DNA of 64,000 bases from Roseicyclus persicicus (lineage in GTDB: Bacteria; Pseudomonadota; Alphaproteobacteria; Rhodobacterales; Rhodobacteraceae). Under the pieces are notes generated by a model. It searched no databases and was not told where the DNA came from. It worked only from the letters and a program-made list of their open reading frames with translations. The stretch spans positions 310,001-374,000 of the forward strand of contig NZ_JAAZQQ010000003.1 of NCBI RefSeq assembly GCF_012395815.1, given 5' to 3'. The translations under genes and the position numbers were made by a program. Positions 35,261 to 42,306 of this stretch are shown piece after piece. Within the stretch, counting starts at the first letter, position 1, and the number at the start of each line of letters is the position of its first letter.

Positions 35261-36262
35261 ATGATCGAGACCCCCTATCTTCTGTTCCTTGGCGATGCGC
35301 CCGACCAGCTGGCCGCCAAGGTGGCGCAGGGCATCCGCGACTGGCGCCCGGCCAATGCCGTCGGCCAGTTCCGCATGGAGGGCTGCAAGGCCGACGTGAA
35401 GCTGCCCGACATGGACCTTGCCGCCGCCAAGGCCGCGGGGGCGAAGACGCTGGTGATCGGCGTCGCCAACCGCGGCGGCGTGATCTCGGCGGCGTGGAAG
35501 AAGGTGCTGGTGCAGGCGCTCGAGGAGGGTTTCGACCTCGCGTCCGGCCTGCACAACCTGCTGCGCGACGAGGAGGACCTCGCCGCCGTCGCCCGCGCCA
35601 CCGGGCGCAAGCTGCACGACGTGCGGGTGCCGTCGGTGAAATACCCCATCGCCAACGGCGTGAAGCGGACGGGCAAGCGCTGTCTTGCCGTCGGCACCGA
35701 CTGCTCGGTCGGCAAGATGTACACCTCGCTCGCCATGGACGCCGAGATGAAGGCGCGCGGGCTCAAGTCGTCGTTCCGCGCCACCGGGCAGACCGGCATC
35801 CTGATCACCGGCGGCGGCGTGCCGCTGGACGCCGTGATCGCCGATTTCATGGCCGGCTCCATCGAGTGGCTGACGCCCGACAACGACGCCGACCACTGGG
35901 ACCATATCGAGGGGCAGGGCAGCCTGTTCCACGTCTCCTATTCCGGGGTCACGCTGGCGCTGATCCACGGCGGCCAGCCCGACGCGCTGATCCTGTCGCA
36001 CGAGCCGACCCGCGCCCACATGCGCGGGCTGCCGGGCTACGACCTGCCCTCGCTCGAGGCGCTGCGCGACACCGCCCTGCCGCTGGCGCGCATTGCCAAC
36101 CCGGCCTGCCAGGTGGTGGGCGTGTCGATCAACACCTCGGGCATGGGCGAGGACGAGGCGCTGTCCTATCTCGAGTCGGTCGAGAAACGCATGGGCCTGC
36201 CCACCGCCGACCCATTCCGGCAGGGCGCCGGGCGGCTGGTCGACGCGCTGGACGCGCTATGA
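35261..36262 (+). CDS. dgcN: D-glutamate N-acetyltransferase-type protein DgcN (DUF1611)
   Basis: A 333-residue DUF1611 protein with a P-loop GTDCSVGKMYTSLAM (from residue 145) and the conserved GQTGILITGGGVPLDAVIADF, HWDHIEGQGSL and LILSHEPTRAHMRG. In marine alphaproteobacteria DgcN proteins acetylate D-glutamate with acetyl-CoA as the first step of D-Glu use. I take that from knowledge of the family, and from the neighbour dgcA, whose start codon overlaps this stop (ATGA). Start ATG 35261 has GGAG eight bases upstream; a GTG nine bases earlier is possible. If acetyl-CoA supply is limiting it would compete with arginine synthesis. Confidence 0.82.
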   Translation: MIETPYLLFLGDAPDQLAAKVAQGIRDWRPANAVGQFRMEGCKADVKLPDMDLAAAKAAGAKTLVIGVANRGGVISAAWKKVLVQALEEGFDLASGLHNLLRDEEDLAAVARATGRKLHDVRVPSVKYPIANGVKRTGKRCLAVGTDCSVGKMYTSLAMDAEMKARGLKSSFRATGQTGILITGGGVPLDAVIADFMAGSIEWLTPDNDADHWDHIEGQGSLFHVSYSGVTLALIHGGQPDALILSHEPTRAHMRGLPGYDLPSLEALRDTALPLARIANPACQVVGVSINTSGMGEDEALSYLESVEKRMGLPTADPFRQGAGRLVDALDAL

Positions 36263-37221
36263 TCTCGGTCACGCCCGACACCTTCCGGCTGGCCGAGGCC
36301 TTCACCATCAGCCGCGGCTCGCGCACCGAGGCGCGGGTGCTGACCGTCCGGGTGATCCGCGACGGCGTGACGGGCCGGGGCGAATGCGTGCCCTACGCCC
36401 GCTACGGCGAGACGCTGGACAGCGTGACCGCCGAGATCGAGGCCCTGCCGCCCGGCATCTCGCGGCAGGACCTGCAGGATGCGCTGCCCGCCGGGGCCGC
36501 GCGCAACGCAGTCGACTGCGCGCTGTGGGACTGGCACGCCAAGCACGAGGGCTGCCCGGTGCACAAGCTGGCCGGCCTGCCCGCGCCGCGCCCGGTGGTG
36601 TCCGCCTATACCCTGTCGCTCGACACGCCCGAGCGGATGCAGGCCGCCGCCGCCCGCCATGCGCACCGGCCGCTCCTGAAGATCAAGCTCGGCACGCCCG
36701 ACGACATGCCCCGGCTGGAGGCCGTGCGCGCCGGCGCGCCCGGGGCCCGCATCATCGTGGACGCCAACGAGGGCTGGACGGCCGAGGTGTATTCCGACCT
36801 CGCCCCGCATCTGTTGCGCCTCGGCGTCGAGATGGTGGAACAGCCGCTGCCGGCGGGCGCCGATGACCTGCTGGCCGAGATCGACCGCCCGCTGCCGGTG
36901 TGTGCCGACGAATCCTGCCATGACCGCGCCAGCCTGCCGGGGCTGCGCGGGAAATACGACATGGTGAACATCAAGCTCGACAAGACCGGCGGTCTGACCG
37001 AGGCGCTGGCGCTGAAGGCGCAGGCCGAGGCCGAGGGCTATGGCGTGATGGTGGGCTGCATGGTCGGATCCTCGCTGGCCATGGCGCCCGCGGTGCTGGT
37101 GGCGCAGGGCGCGGCCATCGTCGATCTCGACGGGCCGCTCCTGCTGGCCGAGGACCGCGAGGACGCGCTGCGCTTCGAGGGGTCGGTCCTGCACCCGCCG
37201 CTGCCGGCGCTCTGGGGCTGA
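36259..37221 (+). CDS. dgcA: N-acetyl-D-glutamate racemase DgcA (enolase superfamily; formerly annotated dipeptide epimerase)
   Basis: A 320-residue enolase-superfamily protein of the muconate-lactonizing branch. Seen: catalytic KxK (Lys141, Lys143 in LLKIKLGT), metal ligands in VDANEGW (Asp168), EQPLP (Glu194) and ADES (Asp217), and the second base lysine in NIKLDKTGGL. These fit a 1,1-proton transfer (epimerase) enzyme. Next to dgcN the expected substrate is N-acetyl-D-glutamate, giving N-acetyl-L-glutamate. The older reading, L-Ala-D/L-Glu epimerase for murein peptides, cannot be excluded from sequence alone. Translationally coupled to dgcN. Confidence 0.82.
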   Translation: MISVTPDTFRLAEAFTISRGSRTEARVLTVRVIRDGVTGRGECVPYARYGETLDSVTAEIEALPPGISRQDLQDALPAGAARNAVDCALWDWHAKHEGCPVHKLAGLPAPRPVVSAYTLSLDTPERMQAAAARHAHRPLLKIKLGTPDDMPRLEAVRAGAPGARIIVDANEGWTAEVYSDLAPHLLRLGVEMVEQPLPAGADDLLAEIDRPLPVCADESCHDRASLPGLRGKYDMVNIKLDKTGGLTEALALKAQAEAEGYGVMVGCMVGSSLAMAPAVLVAQGAAIVDLDGPLLLAEDREDALRFEGSVLHPPLPALWG

Positions 37222-37327
37222 GGCGGGCGCCGCCGCCGCCTCGGCTGACACGGCCGGCCAGTCGCGCTTGACCTCGGGGCGGAACGGGCGGAAACAGCAT
37301 CCGGTCCAGTCGCAAGGAGCACCGCGC

Positions 37328-38182
37328 ATGTCCCGCACCGTCTATGTCAACGGCGAGTATCTTCCCGAGGAAGAGGCCAAGGTCTCGGTCTTCGACCGCG
37401 GTTTCCTGTTCGCCGACGGCGTCTACGAGGTGACGAGCGTGCTGGGCGGCAAGCTGATCGACTTCGCGGGCCACGCCAAGCGCCTCAAGCGGTCGCTGGA
37501 CGAGCTGCAGATGGCGAACCCGGTGACCGAGGAGGAGCTGCTGGAGATCCACCGCCAGCTGGTGGCCCGCAACGGCATCGAAGAGGGGCTGGTCTACCTC
37601 CAGATCACCCGCGGCGCGGCCGACCGCGACTTCGCCTTCCCCAAGGACGCGACGCCCACCATCGTCCTGTTCACGCAGGCCAAGCCGGGCCTCGCCGACA
37701 GCCCGATGGCCAAGACGGGCATGAAGGTCATTTCCATCGAGGACCAGCGCTGGGGCCGCCGCGACATCAAGACGGTGCAGCTGCTGTATCCCTCCATGGG
37801 CAAGATGATGGCCAAGGCCGCCGGCTGCGACGACGCCTGGATGGTCGAGGACGGCGCGGTGACCGAGGGCACCTCGAACAACGCCTACATCGTGAAGGGC
37901 AAGACCATCGTCACCCGGCACCTCGGCACCGAGATCCTGCACGGGATCACGCGGGCCGCGGTGCTGCGCTTTGCCCGCGAGGCGCAGATGACGGTGGAGG
38001 AACGGCCCTTCACCGTCGACGAAGCCAAGGCGGCGGACGAGGCCTTCATCACCTCGGCCTCGGCCTTCGTCATGCCGGTGGTGGAGATCGACGGGCAGGC
38101 CATCGGCGCCGGCGCGCCGGGCCCGGTGACGGCGCGGCTGCGCGAGATCTACCTCGACGAGATGCGCAAGGCGGCGGTCTGA
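37328..38182 (+). CDS. dat: D-amino-acid aminotransferase (class IV PLP enzyme)
   Basis: A 284-residue fold-type IV transaminase. The PLP lysine is Lys148 in RRDIKTVQLLYPSMGK, and the opening VYVNGEYLPEEEAKVSVFDRGFLFADGVYEV matches D-alanine aminotransferases (conserved DRGFLFADGVYE). The cofactor phosphate site TEGTSNNAYIV is present. It should exchange D-Ala or other D-amino acids with 2-oxoglutarate, yielding D-Glu. It follows dgcA on the same strand after 106 bases, with AGGAG eight bases before the ATG and a weak TTGACC-containing promoter at 37268. Branched-chain or aminodeoxychorismate enzymes are relatives, but this N-terminus favours Dat. Confidence 0.88.
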   Translation: MSRTVYVNGEYLPEEEAKVSVFDRGFLFADGVYEVTSVLGGKLIDFAGHAKRLKRSLDELQMANPVTEEELLEIHRQLVARNGIEEGLVYLQITRGAADRDFAFPKDATPTIVLFTQAKPGLADSPMAKTGMKVISIEDQRWGRRDIKTVQLLYPSMGKMMAKAAGCDDAWMVEDGAVTEGTSNNAYIVKGKTIVTRHLGTEILHGITRAAVLRFAREAQMTVEERPFTVDEAKAADEAFITSASAFVMPVVEIDGQAIGAGAPGPVTARLREIYLDEMRKAAV

Positions 38183-38189
38183 CGGCGGG

Positions 38190-38717
38190 TCAGGCCGCGG
38201 TCCGCAGGCCGATCACGAGGCCCTCGGTGCTGTGAAGCCCGGGCAGGCGCACGTAGACGTCGCCGTCGATCAGAACCTCCACGCCCTCCGGCCCCAGCCG
38301 GGTCGTCACCGCATGGGGCGGGGCGTCGGCGTCGGTTTCGTCACCGCCGGGGATTTCCAGCGTCAGGGTGTCGGTGCCGGTGTCGAAGCCGGTGACGACG
38401 GCGGGGTCGTCGGCCCCGCCCATCGCCGAGTAGACGGTGACGGCGCTGTCGGGAGTGCCGGCCGGCTCCGGCTCCGGCTCCGGGTCGGCCCCGTCATCGT
38501 CAGGGCCAAACGCGATCGCGGCGTCGCCGGACGGGTCGGCGCCCCCGGCCGGTGCGGTCTCCATCGCGGCGGCGATCATGTCGGGGGCCTCGGCCCCGGG
38601 CGGGATGGCCGCGGGGGCGGGGTCGGGCGCGGGGGCATCGTCGTCGCCGGCAAGGCCGTCGAGCAGCAGCGTCAGGCCAAGCCCGACGACCAGGAGGGAC
38701 AGAAGACCGATCGCCAT
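38190..38717 (-). CDS. Membrane-anchored acidic protein with serralysin-like C-terminal module
   Basis: A 175-residue protein. The N-terminus MAIGLLSLLVVGLGLTLLLDGL is one membrane anchor. A Pro/Ala/Asp-rich acidic linker follows (GDDDAPAPDPAPAAI, EPEPEPAG). The C-terminus (VVTGFDTGTDTLTLEIPGG...VLIDGDVYVRLPGLHSTEGL) resembles the VITDFxxGxDxIxL unit found after RTX repeats, also seen in the RTX protein at 21251. GGGGTGA precedes ATG 38717; ATG 38735 is a possible earlier start. Function unknown; I recall similar anchored proteins in Rhodobacterales. It is convergent with dat. Confidence 0.65.
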   Translation of the reverse strand: MAIGLLSLLVVGLGLTLLLDGLAGDDDAPAPDPAPAAIPPGAEAPDMIAAAMETAPAGGADPSGDAAIAFGPDDDGADPEPEPEPAGTPDSAVTVYSAMGGADDPAVVTGFDTGTDTLTLEIPGGDETDADAPPHAVTTRLGPEGVEVLIDGDVYVRLPGLHSTEGLVIGLRTAA

Positions 38718-38924
38718 GTCGTCACCCCGTGCCATGCTGGGCCCCGGTGCGCGGACGACATCCTGTCGCCGCCGAATCCCTGGTCGCACCGGGACGAACC
38801 GCGCCAGAATAGCCGAGGCGCCGGCGCCCCGGATAGGGGAAAAATCACGTATTTATAAAGGCTTCGCGCAACAGTCCGGGTGCATGTCCTGGCTTTGTCG
38901 GCGGCCGGGGAACGATGCCCGGGC

Positions 38925-40610
38925 TCAGCCGAAATCGCCCTGCGCGAACCAGCCGCCCGAGACCGCCCCGCCATGGGCGTAGAACAGCCACAGCCGCTGG
39001 CCCCCGGTGGTGACCACGCGCCAGTAGTCGCGCACGCCCGAGCGCCAGTTCGGGTCGTCGAGCCACCATTCCGGCGCCAGGCGCTCGGGGCCCTGGGCGG
39101 CGCGGGTCTCGAAGTCGCGCCCGCGCCAGCGGAACCGGGCTGGCACGTCGGGCATGTCGGGGGCGCCGACCGGCTCGGGGCGGAACAGGGTCAGGGGGCG
39201 GGGCCGCGTGGGGGCGGGCCAGCCGGTGGCGGGCGCGGTCCAGGCGGCGGCCTGGGTGGCCGAGGTCTTTTCGGGGATGTGGCTGTCGGCGGGATGTTCG
39301 CGGGTTATCCGCTCCAGCCCGGTGCGCGTGCCGATCCTGGCGACCAGGTCGTCCAGCGCCTGCGCCGCGCTGCGGTCGGCGCGGGCCTCGGCGGCCACCG
39401 CCCAGCCGCCCTTGTGCTCGGTGGCGTGCAGCGGCTCGGTCAGGGGCGCGACGAGGCGCAGCGTGTCGATGCCGAAGCCCGCGTCGAGGCCGCCGAGCTT
39501 CAGCTCGAACAGGGGGCGCAGGCTGTCGGGGCGGTCGGCGGGGCGGGCGAGGCCGATCTCGATGCGCTCGGTGCCGCCCTCGGCGCGGGTCAGTTCCAGC
39601 CGAAGCCTCCGCGCCCCGCGCCCGCGGGCGCGGAGCTTGTCGCAGAGCACGGGCAGCAGGCGGTCGAGCCCGGCGAGGATGTCGTCCTGCAGGCCGATGG
39701 GCTCCGGCAGGCTGAGGCGGACGGCGAAGTGCAGCGGCGCGCCGGCGGGCGAGATCGGCTCGGGTTCGACGCCGAGTGCCTGGTCCAGCCGGCGCACGAG
39801 GTCCTGCCCGAAGCGCCGCGCGAGGCCGGCCCGGGGCATGCCCCAGAGATCGCCGATGCGGCGGAGGCCCAGCCTTGCGAGCCCCGCGGCGGTGTCGGGC
39901 GTCACGCGCAGCGCGGCGATAGGCAGCGGGGCCAGCGACTGCCGCACGCCGCCCGGCGGCGCGATGCGGGCGACGGCCCCCGGCGCGGCGGCGGGTTCGG
40001 GCGCGGGGCCGCCCTTGACCCAGTGGCGCTTGCCGGCGCGGGAGCGGGTGGCGCGGGCCTCCTGGTCGATGGCGTCGCCGGTCGGGCCGCGGGCTATCCC
40101 GCCGCCGCCGGCGTAGCGCGCGAGCGCCCAGGCCGCCCCCGCGGTGTCGGCGATGCCGGCGCGCACGGTCAGGCCGAGATCGGCGCAATCCTGCTGCACC
40201 TGCGCGAAGAGCGCCGCCTCGCCGCCGAAGAGATGCGCGCAGCCGGTGAGGTCGATCAGCAGCGCCTCCGGCCCTTCCTCGGCGACCCAGGGGCTGAACT
40301 TGCCGGCCCAGCGGCGCAGCGCCGACAGGGTCTGCGCCTCGCGGTCGGGGTCGGCGGGGCGGGTGACGAGGTCGGGGCAGAGCGTGATCGCCTCGGTCAG
40401 CGCCTGCCCACGCGACAGGCCCCGCGCGCTGGCGGCGGCGGTGAGCGAGGCGAGCTGGCGCAGGTTGCCGGTCTCGGTCACGACGGCGAGCGGCACCTCG
40501 GCCAGCGCGGGCTCGGCGCGCAGCAGGCGTTCGGCCGCCAGCCGCGGGAACCACAGCGACAGGATGCGCCGGGTCACGGGCCGGGCGGGGCGGGGGTCGG
40601 GGGCGGACAT
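38925..40610 (-). CDS. imuB: ImuB, catalytically inactive Y-family polymerase of the SOS mutasome
   Basis: ImuB bridges DnaE2, ImuA and the beta clamp during error-prone lesion bypass. The 561-residue protein starts RRILSLWFPRLAAERLLR, where active Y-family enzymes have a catalytic Asp, and continues with LASLTAAASARGLSRGQALTEAITLCPDL, LLIDLTGCAHLFGGE and a C-terminal domain ending DYWRVVTTGGQRLWLFYAHGG. Start ATG 40610 is the first after a perfect LexA box (40631-40645); an upstream ATG (40649) would put the box inside the gene. Unlike most relatives it is not followed or preceded by imuA or dnaE2; the dnaE2 gene is about 26 kb away. Confidence 0.9.
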   Translation of the reverse strand: MSAPDPRPARPVTRRILSLWFPRLAAERLLRAEPALAEVPLAVVTETGNLRQLASLTAAASARGLSRGQALTEAITLCPDLVTRPADPDREAQTLSALRRWAGKFSPWVAEEGPEALLIDLTGCAHLFGGEAALFAQVQQDCADLGLTVRAGIADTAGAAWALARYAGGGGIARGPTGDAIDQEARATRSRAGKRHWVKGGPAPEPAAAPGAVARIAPPGGVRQSLAPLPIAALRVTPDTAAGLARLGLRRIGDLWGMPRAGLARRFGQDLVRRLDQALGVEPEPISPAGAPLHFAVRLSLPEPIGLQDDILAGLDRLLPVLCDKLRARGRGARRLRLELTRAEGGTERIEIGLARPADRPDSLRPLFELKLGGLDAGFGIDTLRLVAPLTEPLHATEHKGGWAVAAEARADRSAAQALDDLVARIGTRTGLERITREHPADSHIPEKTSATQAAAWTAPATGWPAPTRPRPLTLFRPEPVGAPDMPDVPARFRWRGRDFETRAAQGPERLAPEWWLDDPNWRSGVRDYWRVVTTGGQRLWLFYAHGGAVSGGWFAQGDFG

Positions 40611-40630
40611 GGGCGCGGGCAGCTCGGCAT

Positions 40631-40645
40631 GTTCACTATATGTTC
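40631..40645. promoter_or_regulatory. LexA (SOS) box upstream of imuB
   Basis: The sequence GTTCACTATATGTTC is an exact match to the alphaproteobacterial LexA operator GTTC-N7-GTTC. It ends 20 bases before the imuB ATG. The divergent MOSC gene (start 40704) shares the gap, so it may be exposed to LexA as well, but a role in SOS is not expected for MOSC proteins. Confidence 0.85.
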
Positions 40646-40703
40646 TCATTTCTAGGGCAGGAGGGGGTGGGAGTCGAGTCCGCGTCGTGGCAGGGTCGGG
40701 CGC

Positions 40704-41270
40704 ATGGAGCGGATGGCGGACCTGATCGCGCGGCAGGCGCAGGACGGGCGGCTCGACTGGATCGGGCTGCGCCCCGCGCGGTTGGCCGTGCCTGTGGCGG
40801 TGGAAGCCGTGGAGGTGACGGCGGCGGGTCTGTCCGGCGACCACGCAAGGCCCGGGCCGCGGGCGGTGACGCTGCTGCAGGCGGAACACCTGGTCGTCAT
40901 CGGCGCCTTCCTCGGGCGCGGGCCGGTGGCGCCCGGGGTGCTGCGGCGCAACCTCGTGGTGGCGGGGCTGAACCTGTCGGCGCTGCGCGGGCGGCGGCTG
41001 GCGGTCGGGTCTGCGGTGTTGCGCGTGACCGGCCCCTGCGCGCCCTGTTCGCGGATGGAGGCCGCGCTAGGCCCCGGCGGCTATTCGGCGCTGCGCGGGC
41101 ACGGCGGCTGGTGCGCCGAGGTGCTGCTGCCCGGGCGGATCGCGCGGGGCGACGCGGTCAGGCCGCTGTCAGAGGAAGGCGGCGACGTTGTTGCGCAGGA
41201 CGATTTCCAGCGCGTAGAGGCCGAGGATCACGACCAGCGGCGCCAGGTCGAGCCCCCCCATCGCCGGTAG
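40704..41270 (+). CDS. MOSC domain protein
   Basis: A 188-residue MOSC-fold protein; MOSC domains carry sulfur or bind molybdenum cofactor and serve reductases of hydroxylamines and N-oxides. Seen: GDHARPGPRAVTLLQAEHL, PGVLRRNLVVAGLNLSALRGRRLAVG, and the Cys-containing GPCAPCSRMEAALGPGGYSALRGHGGWCAEVL, the position of the conserved MOSC Cys. The domain ends near residue 152 (GRIARGDAVRPL). The last 36 residues are translated across the antisense of yggT, so the frame overlaps that gene by about 100 bases and the tail may have no function. The start is close to a LexA box. Confidence 0.85.
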   Translation: MERMADLIARQAQDGRLDWIGLRPARLAVPVAVEAVEVTAAGLSGDHARPGPRAVTLLQAEHLVVIGAFLGRGPVAPGVLRRNLVVAGLNLSALRGRRLAVGSAVLRVTGPCAPCSRMEAALGPGGYSALRGHGGWCAEVLLPGRIARGDAVRPLSEEGGDVVAQDDFQRVEAEDHDQRRQVEPPHRR

Positions 41271-41456
41271 CCGACGGCGGATCGGGCCGTAGATGGGCTC
41301 CACCATCCGGTTCAGACCGTCCCACAGCTGCGCGACGATCGGCTGGCGCAGGTTCAGGACGCCGAAGTTGATCAGCCAGCTCATGATGATGTGGGCGAGG
41401 ATGATGAAGAACGCCACGTCGATCAGCAGCATCAGGATCTGGAAGAGCGAGGTCAT
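41169..41456 (-). CDS. yggT: YggT family membrane protein
   Basis: A 95-residue inner-membrane protein. Two hydrophobic segments flank the family motif: FQILMLLIDVAFFIILAHIIMSWLIN, then VEPIYGPIRRRLPAMGGLDLAPLVVILGLYALEIVL. YggT proteins are small, widespread membrane proteins, with links reported to osmotic tolerance and, as YlmG, to division and nucleoid organisation. I set the start at ATG 41456; ATG 41468 adds MPAP. It is antisense to the end of the MOSC frame and lies beside a dispersed repeat. Confidence 0.9.
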   Translation of the reverse strand: MTSLFQILMLLIDVAFFIILAHIIMSWLINFGVLNLRQPIVAQLWDGLNRMVEPIYGPIRRRLPAMGGLDLAPLVVILGLYALEIVLRNNVAAFL

Positions 41457-41556
41457 CGGCGCGGGCATCCCTTGTGGCGTGTTTCTGCGAGATAGTCGGG
41501 CGGGGGGGCAGGTGCAAGCGGGGGTCTCCGCTGAGGGGGCGGTCTGCGGTGGCTGG

Positions 41557-41642
41557 CCCCCGGGGCTCTGCCCCGGACCCCGGAGTATTTTCTCAAGCAA
41601 AGATGAGGGGGGGCGGCGCGTTAACCTTGATGAAGGGTTGAT
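41557..41642. repeat. Dispersed repeat, copy A, with GC hairpin
   Basis: An intergenic element with a stem (CCGGGGC-TCT-GCCCCGG, 41560-41576), followed by a block containing GGAGTATTT, AAGCAAAGATG, and CGCGTTAACCTTGATG near its end. Copy B at 52423-52495 shares all the later blocks in the same order, and copy C at 58207-58240 shares GTATTT and AAAGATG. I recall GGAGTATTT/CAAAGATG-type elements as frequent in Rhodobacterales genomes. Here it sits between yggT and the divergent thioesterase gene. Confidence 0.6.
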
Positions 41643-41723
41643 GCTGGGGGGCAGACGGTCGGGGCCGGGTGTGACGCGACGGCGGGCTTGACCTGCGGCG
41701 CGGGGCGCGCTTCCTGCCGGCGA

Positions 41724-42272
41724 ATGTACCCGTTCCTCCGCTTCGCCGCCGTCACCCTCTCCGAACGCCGCAAGCCGCGGCTGGGGTTGTTCGACACCCA
41801 TGTGCTGCCGATGCGCTGCCTGCCGAACGATCTCGACGGGTTCCTCGAGATGAACAACGGCCGCATCCTGACGCTGTTCGACCTCGGGCGCTTTGCCATG
41901 GCGATCCGGGTGGGGCTGTGGGACGTGCTGCAGCGCGAGCGCTGGGGGCTGGTCGTGGCCGGCTCCTCGGTGCGTTACCGGGCGCGGATCACGGGGTTCC
42001 AGCGTTTCGAGATGCGGACGCGGCTGGTGGGCTGGGACGCGCGGTTCTTCTACATCGAGCAGGCGATGTGGCGCGGCGAGACCTGCTGCAACCACGCGCT
42101 GCTGCGCACCGGCGTGACCGAGAAGGGCCGCCTTGCCCCGGTCGAGGCGGTGGCGCGCGCGATGGACCATCCCGACCCCTCGCCGGCGCTGCCCGGGTGG
42201 GTACACGCCTGGGCCAACGCCGACGCGGAGCGCCCGTGGCCGCCGATGCAGGACGGGGCATCAAGCCGGTAG
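41724..42272 (+). CDS. Acyl-CoA thioesterase-like protein (THEM6/4HBT family)
   Basis: A 182-residue hot-dog-fold protein of the THEM6-like thioesterase group. Seen: FDTHVLPMRCLPNDLDGFLEMNNGRILTLFDLGRFAMAIRVG, with the ND and MNNGRY-like motif of this group, then the beta strands SSVRYRARITGFQRFEMRTRLVGWDARFFYIEQAM. It may cleave acyl-CoA thioesters; substrate unknown. Start ATG 41724 gives MYPFLRFAAVTL. It lies 34 bases ahead of the UMF1 transporter, on the same strand, and may be part of that transcript. Confidence 0.8.
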   Translation: MYPFLRFAAVTLSERRKPRLGLFDTHVLPMRCLPNDLDGFLEMNNGRILTLFDLGRFAMAIRVGLWDVLQRERWGLVVAGSSVRYRARITGFQRFEMRTRLVGWDARFFYIEQAMWRGETCCNHALLRTGVTEKGRLAPVEAVARAMDHPDPSPALPGWVHAWANADAERPWPPMQDGASSR

Positions 42273-42306
42273 ACAAATCGGGGGCCGATGGCGGATGGTG
42301 CGCGCC

